DNA of 10,144 nucleotides from Burkholderiaceae bacterium. Lineage in GTDB: Bacteria; Pseudomonadota; Gammaproteobacteria; Burkholderiales; Burkholderiaceae. The notes under the pieces were generated by a model that made no database searches, was not told the DNA's origin, and saw only the letters and a program-made list of their open reading frames with translations. Position 1 is the stretch's first letter. Each line of letters starts with the position of its first letter. The DNA lies in NCBI GenBank assembly GCA_947373615.1, contig CANBYN010000043.1, forward strand, positions 1 through 10,144, in the 5' to 3' direction. The position numbers and the translations under genes are program-made. Positions 1-5,455 of the stretch are shown one piece after another.

Positions 1-156
1 TTTTGAGTAGACTGCCTCAATCTCTACGAATTCAATTTTTTGATTGGGAAGTTCGGGGAGAAAAACTTTGCTAACCAAGAAATGCTTTTGTTTTGCAATT
101 GGTTGGACTGCCGTCCATTTGCTCAGTAATAATTTTTTGGGGCTTAATAGGTTCAT
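1..156 (-). CDS. Small Trp-rich protein, TIGR02450-like (C-terminus cut by window edge)
   Basis: An ATG at 156 opens a frame that stays free of stops for 52 codons to base 1, so the gene runs off the left edge. The visible part starts MNLLSPKKLLLSKWTAV, continues with KQKHFLV and ends with an acidic strand and EAVYSK. This pattern (N-P/S-KKLLLSKWTAV, then KHF-V-KV, then LEAV) is the hallmark I recall for the short 'Trp-rich' family TIGR02450, whose members are about 65-80 residues long; the remaining tryptophans would lie in the missing part. The function of the family is unknown to me. The gene starts 28 bases after the stop of the lipoprotein gene on the same strand and could be co-transcribed with it. 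No good Shine-Dalgarno is visible before the ATG. Family call fairly sure; role unknown. Confidence 0.72.
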   Translation of the reverse strand, partial: MNLLSPKKLLLSKWTAVQPIAKQKHFLVSKVFLPELPNQKIEFVEIEAVYSK

Positions 157-184
157 AAATAATTCTAAAGAATTTGAGTTTTTC

Positions 185-502
185 TTAGAGCGCCGCACAT
201 TGAAACTCTTGCCCATTGTTTAAGAGTAAACCAGAAGAGGGCGTAAAAACAGATGCTGATTTCTCAATCTGAGCCGGGCATTTTTGATCAAAGTAACTTT
301 GATTACCTAGGCTACCGCAATAATCTAATTTGACTCCTTTAAACTCCATTTGAGCCTTTCGAAGCAACATCGAAATCTTGGTTTCGACACCCGAATTACA
401 GCTCCAAGTGGTATAGGTCTCACGCTCACAGGAACAAAGCCCTATCAGGACAAAGATATAGACCATGAATCGTAGTGAGGGGTAATTTCTCGGGGTCGAC
501 AT
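185..502 (-). CDS. Putative lipoprotein with four mature cysteines, unknown function
   Basis: A 105-residue protein. Residues 1-25 form a lipoprotein signal: arginines at 5 and 11, a hydrophobic stretch MVYIFVLIGL, then lipobox L22-C23-S24-C25, so C25 is the likely lipidated residue (serine at -1 fits signal peptidase II better than leucine before C23). The mature part is about 80 residues with cysteines at 35, 62, 75 and 102, which could form two disulfides in the periplasm. It begins with a short Thr/Trp/Cys segment and ends in C-A-A-L. I do not recognise the family. The start at 502 gives a normal n-region; an internal Met13 is possible but would leave almost no positive charge. No clear ribosome site is present for either. 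The gene lies upstream of the Trp-rich gene on the same strand and diverges from the hydrolase gene. Confidence 0.68.
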   Translation of the reverse strand: MSTPRNYPSLRFMVYIFVLIGLCSCERETYTTWSCNSGVETKISMLLRKAQMEFKGVKLDYCGSLGNQSYFDQKCPAQIEKSASVFTPSSGLLLNNGQEFQCAAL

Positions 503-554
503 AGTTTAAGAATAGCGAAGTTTTGGAAATTCTGCCTAAGAATGAACTTTGGTA

Positions 555-583
555 TTAACATCTACAGCAGATTGTTCTATAAA
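555..583 (+). promoter_or_regulatory. Sigma70-type promoter of the FAH-family gene
   Basis: TTAACA at 555-560 matches the -35 consensus in five of six bases, and TATAAA at 578-583 matches the -10 in five of six, with the optimal 17-base spacer. Transcription would start near 590, giving a leader of about 37 bases before the GTG at 627. This is the best promoter match I see in the window. It lies in the 124-base divergent spacer between the lipoprotein and the hydrolase. Confidence 0.6.
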
Positions 584-586
584 CAA
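572..586. promoter_or_regulatory. Inverted repeat over the -10 box, possible operator
   Basis: TTGTT-CTATA-AACAA is an inverted repeat with perfect 5-base arms centred on the -10 box of the promoter at 555-583. A repressor bound here would block polymerase, and the site also lies between two divergent genes. Arms this short and AT-rich can occur by chance, and no regulator gene is present in the window. Confidence 0.3.
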
Positions 587-615
587 CGAATAGGCTTCAA
601 TATCAAAAATTATTT

Positions 616-621
616 AAGGAG
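616..621 (+). promoter_or_regulatory. Shine-Dalgarno AAGGAG fixing a GTG start
   Basis: AAGGAG lies 5 bases before GTG at 627. It is the reason to accept GTG as the start, which also yields a complete twin-arginine leader. Confidence 0.8.
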
Positions 622-626
622 ACGCT

Positions 627-1676
627 GTGGATACAAATCGGAGAGACGCGCTTAAGTTGGGGGCATCGGCTGCTATGAGTGGCATGTTTATTTCTAGTGC
701 TATTGCTGCACCAGGAGATCGTCAGCCTATTGTGGTTGAGCCAATGACAGGAAAGGCAGGCATGCGCATAGCCAATTATTTGCCTCAGATGGGCGCTACA
801 TCTAGACTGGGTCTAGTTACTAATGATGGCATGGTAATCGATATCCCTGCTGAAGCAGCGCGTCAAAAGATTCAGCTGTCGTTTGACCCTGCATCAATGA
901 TTTCACTTGCCGCCTCTGGAAATCGTGGTTTAGTGGAGTTGGCTACTATTTTTAAAAACCGTTCTTCACATTTGTTGAATGTGAATCAGGTGATTTTGAT
1001 ATCCCCAATTCCTAAGCCGCAGAGCAATATCTATTGTGTAGGCTGGAACTATTTGGATCATTTTGAAGAGGGTTTGAAGCACCGTGCGGATACCGCAGTA
1101 AAAGAATATCCAAAAGTACCCGTACTGTTTACTAAGGGTACGCAAACCATGAATGGCCCTTTTGACAATATCCCTTATGACGGCAGCTATTCCACCATGA
1201 TTGACTGGGAGGCAGAGCTTGCAGTTGTCATCGGCAAAAAAGGAAAAAATATTTCCGAAGAGAATGCCATGGATTATGTATTTGGTTACTCTGCTTATAA
1301 CGACACTACTGCACGTGATGTGCAGCAAAAACGTCACTCTGGACAATGGTTCAAAGGCAAGAGTTTGGATGGACATGGCCCAATGGGTCCTTGGATTGTG
1401 ACAGCAGGCGGTGTCAATTTAGATGACACCAGAATTATTTGTCGCGTCAATGGTGTTGAAAAACAAAATGCTAGTTATAAGCAGATGTACTTCAAGATTC
1501 CAGTCATCATTTCTGAGCTTTCTCGTAGTCTTACCTTGCTACCGGGTGACATTATTGCCACCGGCACACCTTCAGGAGTTGGCGCAGGAAGAACGCCTCA
1601 AGAGTTTATGAAGCCAGGTGACGTGATGGAAACTGAGATCACTGGTGTTGGCATTATTCGCAATAAGATTACCTAA
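627..1676 (+). CDS. Fumarylacetoacetate hydrolase (FAH) family protein with Tat-type leader
   Basis: A 349-residue protein. Residues 1-29 look like a twin-arginine signal: NRRDALKLG, a mildly hydrophobic run, then SAIAA before PGD. Residues about 50-125 form the N-terminal region, and 130-349 the FAH catalytic domain: NIYCVGWNYLDH (134-145), the LFTK...GPF segment (167-179), the metal-ligand pair E195 and E197 in DWEAELAVVIGK, D226 in YNDTTARD, and the C-terminal signature PGDIIATGTPSGVG (306-319). Known members use Mg2+/Mn2+ to hydrolyse or decarboxylate 2-oxo/acylpyruvate-type substrates, or act as hydratases/isomerases; the substrate here cannot be read from sequence. Most family members are cytoplasmic, so the Tat leader is unusual. 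It fits export of an enzyme folded with its metal. GTG start with a strong AAGGAG. The gene stands alone, convergent with the rhodanese gene 39 bases downstream. Family very sure, export likely. Confidence 0.9.
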   Translation: MDTNRRDALKLGASAAMSGMFISSAIAAPGDRQPIVVEPMTGKAGMRIANYLPQMGATSRLGLVTNDGMVIDIPAEAARQKIQLSFDPASMISLAASGNRGLVELATIFKNRSSHLLNVNQVILISPIPKPQSNIYCVGWNYLDHFEEGLKHRADTAVKEYPKVPVLFTKGTQTMNGPFDNIPYDGSYSTMIDWEAELAVVIGKKGKNISEENAMDYVFGYSAYNDTTARDVQQKRHSGQWFKGKSLDGHGPMGPWIVTAGGVNLDDTRIICRVNGVEKQNASYKQMYFKIPVIISELSRSLTLLPGDIIATGTPSGVGAGRTPQEFMKPGDVMETEITGVGIIRNKIT

Positions 1677-1715
1677 GAAGACCGCAGTAAAAGCATTTAG
1701 AACAACGGTAAGGAT

Positions 1716-3305
1716 TTAGAGAACCCAGAAATGATGGGTTCCATCCTTGCCTAGTTGTTCAACCAAACCAAATTCCCAATCTAGATAGGCCTGCATTGCT
1801 GCCGGATCAATGCCGGTACCCTCATAAGGACGCTTATAGCGATCAAGTGGAGGAGAGGCTAAATGACTTGCCCCTTTTTCAATTTCCAGCCCTGCACTTA
1901 TCCAAGCTGCATTTCCACCTTCTAATACCAAAACTTCAGCCTTTACTAACGCCTGGAAATCCTGTGCAACAAATAGACTCAATTGAGCAGGATTGCTTGT
2001 GAGTACGTAGCGATCTACTTTAGGTATTTTTTTAATGGCTTCGGCAAGCTGTGAGCGTAATGCATACCAACTGCCGGGAATGTGGCTCTTAATGTAATTG
2101 GCGTGTGTACTAAAATCTACTGCAATCGTATTGCTATCGGTCTTAAGCCAATTGGATACAGTTATGGCATCCACTGCTTTAACAGTGGGAAGATATGGCA
2201 AAGGTGCTATCCAACCCCCTTTTTCAGTTAGATCTGCTGAATTGATGTTATCTAATACGTAGACATCCCAACCCATCTGAGCTAACCAAGAGGCGGGCAT
2301 ATTGGCGCGAACACCACCACCATTGGAATCCACCAATACTATGCGTGCACCGCGAACAGGGGCAACCATTTCGGTTTCCTGTACAAGTTGACCGCCTGGG
2401 GTGGAGCGAAATCCAGGAAGATGACCTGCTTCATATTCTTCTGGTGTGCGGGTGTCAAAAAAGTAGGTAGTGAATACTGCTTGAGATTTCCAGTTTTGCA
2501 CTTCAGTCAGGCTAGTGCGTTTGACTCCAGCCCTATCCGCAACACTTCGCGCCCGAAGCGCTGCTTCTATGCGCGTACCATCGCTGACTTCATTGAACTT
2601 TCTACTCTGACCTTTATCAAGTTCTTGGTCTGCTAATGTCCAGCCAATCGTGCCGTTACGTAAGGCATTCACTTCATTAGGGATGCCTGCATTAATGAGG
2701 GACTGGGTGCCAATAATGCTGCGGGTTCTTCCAGCGCAGTTCACAATAACTTTGGTCTTTGGGTCGGGCGCTAATTCCGGTATTCGGAGTACTAGTTCAG
2801 CGCCTGGTACGCTAATACCAGTTGGAATACTCATGGTGTTGTATTCATCAAATCGGCGCACATCCACTACAACGATATTTTCCTTTTTATCGATTAACTG
2901 TTTTACCTCTTGAGCCGACAGTGAGGGCGTGTGACGTTTTGATTCGACTAGTTCGCCAAAAGATTTGCTGGGCACATTCACATCTTTAAAAACTTCTCCA
3001 CCTGCCGCTTTCCATGCCTTTACTCCGCCCGCAAAAATAGAGACATCGCTGTAGCCAATTGCAGTAAGGCGTTGAGCTGCTAACTCAGCAAATCCCTCGC
3101 CATCGTCAAGAGTTACGATAGCTACATTTTTATTGGGAAGCTTTCCAAGGGCATCAACTTCAATGCGAGAAAGAGGGAGGTTAGCGGCAAATAAAGGATG
3201 TTCGCGTGCATGCGGATCTTCTTCACGAACATCTAAAAATGCAATCTCTTCCTTATTTAGAAGTTTATTTCGTACAAAAGAATAGTTTTTAGTTTGAATG
3301 CTCAT
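1716..3305 (-). CDS. Four-domain rhodanese-like protein, single active-site cysteine
   Basis: About 529 residues, made of four rhodanese-type domains. Using numbering that includes one extra upstream TTG codon, they span roughly 5-110, 128-235, 265-370 and 378-482. Each has the strand 'hxhhDhR/D' (FLDVREED at 24, VVVDVRRFDEY at 146, YFFDTRTPEEYEAGHLPG at 282, IAVDFSTHANYIKSHIPG at 395) and most have a G-G-x-x-A-W turn. Only domain 2 has an active-site loop, C191-A-G-R-T-R196; the matching loops in domains 1, 3 and 4 start with Asp, Ser or Ser/Asn, and C191 is the only cysteine in the protein. No signal peptide, so cytoplasmic. Likely role: sulfane-sulfur transfer, e.g. thiosulfate or persulfide to an acceptor. 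ATG at 3305 is preferred over TTG at 3308 because AAGAGA (3310-3315) then has workable spacing. It follows the Bug gene by 22 bases, probably one transcript. As I recall, PA2603 of Pseudomonas aeruginosa is a similar long protein next to a thiol dioxygenase. Confidence 0.9.
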   Translation of the reverse strand: MSIQTKNYSFVRNKLLNKEEIAFLDVREEDPHAREHPLFAANLPLSRIEVDALGKLPNKNVAIVTLDDGEGFAELAAQRLTAIGYSDVSIFAGGVKAWKAAGGEVFKDVNVPSKSFGELVESKRHTPSLSAQEVKQLIDKKENIVVVDVRRFDEYNTMSIPTGISVPGAELVLRIPELAPDPKTKVIVNCAGRTRSIIGTQSLINAGIPNEVNALRNGTIGWTLADQELDKGQSRKFNEVSDGTRIEAALRARSVADRAGVKRTSLTEVQNWKSQAVFTTYFFDTRTPEEYEAGHLPGFRSTPGGQLVQETEMVAPVRGARIVLVDSNGGGVRANMPASWLAQMGWDVYVLDNINSADLTEKGGWIAPLPYLPTVKAVDAITVSNWLKTDSNTIAVDFSTHANYIKSHIPGSWYALRSQLAEAIKKIPKVDRYVLTSNPAQLSLFVAQDFQALVKAEVLVLEGGNAAWISAGLEIEKGASHLASPPLDRYKRPYEGTGIDPAAMQAYLDWEFGLVEQLGKDGTHHFWVL

Positions 3306-3327
3306 CAAGTCTCTTATGTATTTTGAA

Positions 3328-4332
3328 TTAGTCTAATTTTGCACCAGATTTTTTAACGACTTCACGCCAGCGCACCACTTCTTGATTGATGAAGTTTGCT
3401 AGTTCCGCTCTGGACATTTTGGGAACAGAGGCCCCCATGGCAGCCCAGCGTTCTTTGATTTCTGGTGAGGCGAGGGCAAGTTGCGTTTCAGCACTCATTT
3501 TTTCGACTATATCGCTGGGGGTGCCTTTAATGGCCCAAAGCGCATACCAGCTAGACACTACAAAATTAGAGATTCCCAATTCTTGAGCGGTTGGGACGTT
3601 TGGAAAAGCCTCGCTGCGCTTTGTACTTGCTACTGCAACAGCAATTAGCTGACCATTTTTAATAAATGGAGCTGCGCCAGCCAAAGTGTCAAACATCATA
3701 TCCACTTGACCAGCAACCACATCTTGAAGTGCTGGACCAGTCCCCCGATAGGGGATGTGGGTAATGAAAAGTTTATTTTGAATCTTAAAAAGCTCTCCCG
3801 TTAAATGTTGTGAAGTGCCATTACCTGTTGATGCGTAGTTATATTTCCCTGGGTGCTTCCGAATTTCTTCAATGATGGATTTCAAATCATTCTTAGGAAA
3901 TTTATGGGGGTTGACGACGATGACATGAGGAACACTGCCAATGATGGCAATTGGTTCGAAATCTTTTGTGATGTCATAGGAAAGATTGGTGTACATGCTT
4001 GGGGCAATTGAGTGGTGCACTGCACCAAGAAGCCAGGTATAGCCATCTGGCGCCATTTTTGCTGCAACTGCAGCACCTAGCGTTCCTCCTGCACCCCCAC
4101 GGTTATCTACGATGATGTTGTCATTCAATTGAACGGAAAGCTGCCTCGCTAAAGGGCGACCAAACGCATCGACAGCGCCTCCTGGAGGAAAGGGATTGAT
4201 GAAGGTGATGGGTTTATTGGGGGCGGGCCAGGTTGGGTTTTGGGCCAGCGCCAAGATAGAGTAGAGACTTGTAGCCAGTATTAGCAGGATATTTTTGAGC
4301 ATTTTGAGTATTTCCAGTACGTTTTTTTGCAT
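3328..4332 (-). CDS. Bug-family (TctC-like) periplasmic solute-binding protein
   Basis: 334 residues. A Sec signal peptide ends at LALA30 before QNP. The mature protein carries the Bug/TctC hallmarks: strand ITFINPFPPGG (42-52) followed by DAFGRPLA, VDNRGGAGGTLGA (75-87) in the ligand-binding region, APDGYTW (94-100), NYASTGNGTSQHL (165-177), IPYRGTGPALQDVVAGQVD (193-211), and a C-terminal helix pair. These proteins bind carboxylates, often small organic or aromatic acids, for tripartite tricarboxylate transporters; many are orphans with no TctA/TctB nearby, as here. The ligand cannot be deduced. The start is ambiguous: ATG at 4332 gives a long n-region and no ribosome site, while ATG at 4302 (Met11) gives a normal signal peptide with GGAA about 9 bases upstream. 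The family is greatly expanded in Burkholderiales. First gene of a likely pair with the rhodanese. Confidence 0.93.
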   Translation of the reverse strand: MQKNVLEILKMLKNILLILATSLYSILALAQNPTWPAPNKPITFINPFPPGGAVDAFGRPLARQLSVQLNDNIIVDNRGGAGGTLGAAVAAKMAPDGYTWLLGAVHHSIAPSMYTNLSYDITKDFEPIAIIGSVPHVIVVNPHKFPKNDLKSIIEEIRKHPGKYNYASTGNGTSQHLTGELFKIQNKLFITHIPYRGTGPALQDVVAGQVDMMFDTLAGAAPFIKNGQLIAVAVASTKRSEAFPNVPTAQELGISNFVVSSWYALWAIKGTPSDIVEKMSAETQLALASPEIKERWAAMGASVPKMSRAELANFINQEVVRWREVVKKSGAKLD

Positions 4333-4370
4333 AATTTCATTTTGGCTGATCTTATAAATATAGGAGTTAT

Positions 4371-4385
4371 CCCTTATTTAAAGGG
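4371..4385. promoter_or_regulatory. Short inverted repeat in divergent spacer
   Basis: CCCTT-ATTTA-AAGGG has 5-base perfect arms. It lies 39 bases upstream of the longer Bug start and 78 bases upstream of the histone-like gene, so it could serve as an operator for either direction. It is short and unsupported by other copies in this window. Confidence 0.22.
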
Positions 4386-4410
4386 CAATTTATGATGGTT
4401 TTTATGGGGA

Positions 4411-4436
4411 TATACTGACTTGGCTGTTGGTATGAA
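4411..4436 (+). promoter_or_regulatory. Candidate -10 elements for the histone-like gene
   Basis: TATACT at 4411-4416 matches the -10 consensus in five of six bases, with a poor -35 (TTTATG at 4389-4394, spacing 16). TATGAA at 4431-4436 preceded by TGG is an alternative extended -10 that would start transcription about 20 bases before the ATG. Neither is decisive, but a promoter must lie in this divergent spacer. Confidence 0.35.
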
Positions 4437-4462
4437 TATTTATTTGAATAATAGGAGACAAG

Positions 4463-4651
4463 ATGTCACAACACGATACATTATTGACTGCATTTGAAAC
4501 ATACAAAGCCGAAAACGAAAAATTTATTGAAAAAGGCATTAAGGCATCTGCTGCGCGCGCACGTAAAGCATTGCAAGAAATTGCTGGTGCGTGCAAAGAG
4601 CGTCGTAAAGAAATTACTGCTACAAAAGAGGCAATGGAAGCGAAGAAGTAA
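4463..4651 (+). CDS. Small histone H1/Hc1-like basic helical protein
   Basis: 62 residues, nearly all helix-favouring and highly charged, with about 15 Lys/Arg spread through a predicted coiled or helical-hairpin structure and no signal peptide. The centre, KGIKASAARARKALQEI (residues 24-40) followed by CKERRKEI, resembles the pattern KGN-KAA--R-RK-S-ELEK--KE-RK-S found in the short histone H1-like proteins of bacteria, including the N-terminal part of chlamydial Hc1. That suggests DNA or RNA binding and a nucleoid-associated role, but this rests on pattern memory. The Ala/Lys/Pro-rich tail typical of true Hc1 proteins is absent. Expression signals are strong: AGGAG at 4453-4457 with 5-base spacing, and a perfect terminator just downstream, fitting an abundant monocistronic product. 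The gene is real; the functional call is moderate. Confidence 0.8.
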   Translation: MSQHDTLLTAFETYKAENEKFIEKGIKASAARARKALQEIAGACKERRKEITATKEAMEAKK

Positions 4652-4673
4652 TTCAATCGCCAAACCGATAGAT

Positions 4674-4708
4674 AAGTCTAGCTTGGAAAAGCTAGACTTT
4701 TTTATTTG
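4674..4708 (+). terminator. Strong intrinsic terminator
   Basis: A perfect 11-base stem, AAGTCTAGCTT (4674-4684) pairing with AAGCTAGACTT (4689-4699), closes on a GGAA tetraloop and runs into T-rich TTTTTTATTTG. It starts 22 bases after the stop of the histone-like gene. On the minus strand the hairpin is not followed by a T-run, so it is less likely to end the convergent DUF1330 transcript. Confidence 0.93.
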
Positions 4709-4720
4709 TACTCACCGCTT

Positions 4721-5014
4721 CTATATCTCTACTCCAAAGAGAGTTAGTTTCATTGCTTTACTTCGAATAGGAACGAGTGCTTGATATTCGCTACTATTTA
4801 CCCAAGCATGTGCGTCTGCAACTGTGGAAAATTCCAATTCAACAAATGTACCAAAGGAATTGCACGATAATTCATTCCAAAAAATATCAGTTACGCTGCC
4901 GCGATTCTGAATGCTCCCCTTATACAACTCAACAGTTGCGCCTACTTGGCTGCGGTATTGTTCAAATGCATTTTGATTGGTTAATTCAAATAGTCCGATA
5001 ACTTTGACTGTCAT
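4721..5014 (-). CDS. DUF1330 family protein
   Basis: 97 residues with a ferredoxin-like alpha-beta layout of the dimeric alpha-beta barrel superfamily. Visible signatures are VKVIGLFELTNQNAFEQYRSQV at the start (strand plus helix with E18-Q-Y-R), VELEFSTVADAHAWVNS (58-74), and SEYQALVPIRSKAM (75-88), the typical 'S-E-Y-Q-x-L-x-P-x-R' ending of DUF1330. The family's biochemical role is not established; relatives with this fold include monooxygenases and isomerases, often as dimers. A good ribosome site (GAGGA, about 5 bases before the ATG at 5014) fixes the start. It is divergent from the cupin gene with 55 bases between starts. It has one cysteine (51) and no signal peptide, so it is cytoplasmic. 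Confidence 0.85.
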   Translation of the reverse strand: MTVKVIGLFELTNQNAFEQYRSQVGATVELYKGSIQNRGSVTDIFWNELSCNSFGTFVELEFSTVADAHAWVNSSEYQALVPIRSKAMKLTLFGVEI

Positions 5015-5057
5015 ATGTCCTCGCGGTGATGGGCCTAAATAGGAAGTGTATCTCCGT

Positions 5058-5063
5058 TATAGT
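5058..5063 (+). promoter_or_regulatory. Candidate -10 of the cupin gene, implying a leaderless mRNA
   Basis: TATAGT matches the -10 consensus in five of six bases and ends only 6 bases before the ATG at 5070, so transcription would begin at or next to the start codon. No convincing -35 is present. An in-frame TAG at 5064-5066 rules out an earlier start, and the AGGA at 5065-5068 is too close to the ATG to work as a ribosome site. Confidence 0.35.
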
Positions 5064-5069
5064 TAGGAC

Positions 5070-5342
5070 ATGATTAAGGCAGAATTTATTCATCTGTTAA
5101 TACAGGAGGGCTATCCAGAGCCCGTTGAAGTTCAGCAGCCTCCCAATGGCCGCTTAGATGAACACACCCATCCATTTGAGGTTAAAGCCCTAGTCATTGA
5201 GGGCAGCATTGATTTGATCATCAATGGACATAGTGAAACCTTCATGCCTGGAGAAATCTTTGAGTTAGATTTTGAAGAATTACATGCAGAAAGTTATGGG
5301 CCTCAGGGAGTTAAGTACTTGGTCTCAAGATTGCATAGCTAA
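5070..5342 (+). CDS. Small single-domain cupin protein
   Basis: 90 residues forming one cupin barrel. Motif 1 is G27...H32-T-H34-P-F-E37...EG45 and motif 2 is P60-G-E-I-F-E-L...H72, giving the usual metal set H32, H34, E37 and H72. Position 1-20 is a helical lead-in, FIHLLIQEGYPEP. Small cupins of this type are often metal-binding enzymes or sensors; the substrate cannot be told. The ATG at 5070 is the only sensible start because a stop lies two codons upstream; it lacks a properly spaced ribosome site (see the -10 at 5058). No signal peptide. It diverges from the DUF1330 gene and is convergent with selD, 113 bases away; that gap holds an 8-base direct repeat (AGCTAATT at 5337 and 5353) and no clear terminator. 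Confidence 0.87.
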   Translation: MIKAEFIHLLIQEGYPEPVEVQQPPNGRLDEHTHPFEVKALVIEGSIDLIINGHSETFMPGEIFELDFEELHAESYGPQGVKYLVSRLHS

Positions 5343-5455
5343 TTGGTTAAAAAGCTAATTTAGGAAAAATCTGAAAATCGGATGTATTGGCTTGGGCATT
5401 CAGATGGAAAATGACTGGTTTGCTTTCACAGGCGTTTTCAAAATCAAAAAAACAT

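Noticed and set aside
966..1376. 136-codon open frame on the minus strand
   Set aside because: It is antisense to the conserved FAH catalytic domain, which explains the region fully.
1721..1741. Inverted repeat GAACCCA/TGGGTTC at the end of the rhodanese gene as a terminator
   Set aside because: It overlaps the coding sequence (last codons), and the following minus-strand bases are not a T-run.
4402..4784. Several overlapping open frames on both strands around the histone-like gene
   Set aside because: They run through its coding sequence or the terminator hairpin and lack start signals; only the 4463-4651 frame has a good ribosome site.
5336..5360. AGCTAATT direct repeat and TAGCT/AGCTA pairing after the cupin gene
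   Set aside because: The short AT-rich arms have a long loop and no T-run, so they do not support a terminator or an attachment site.
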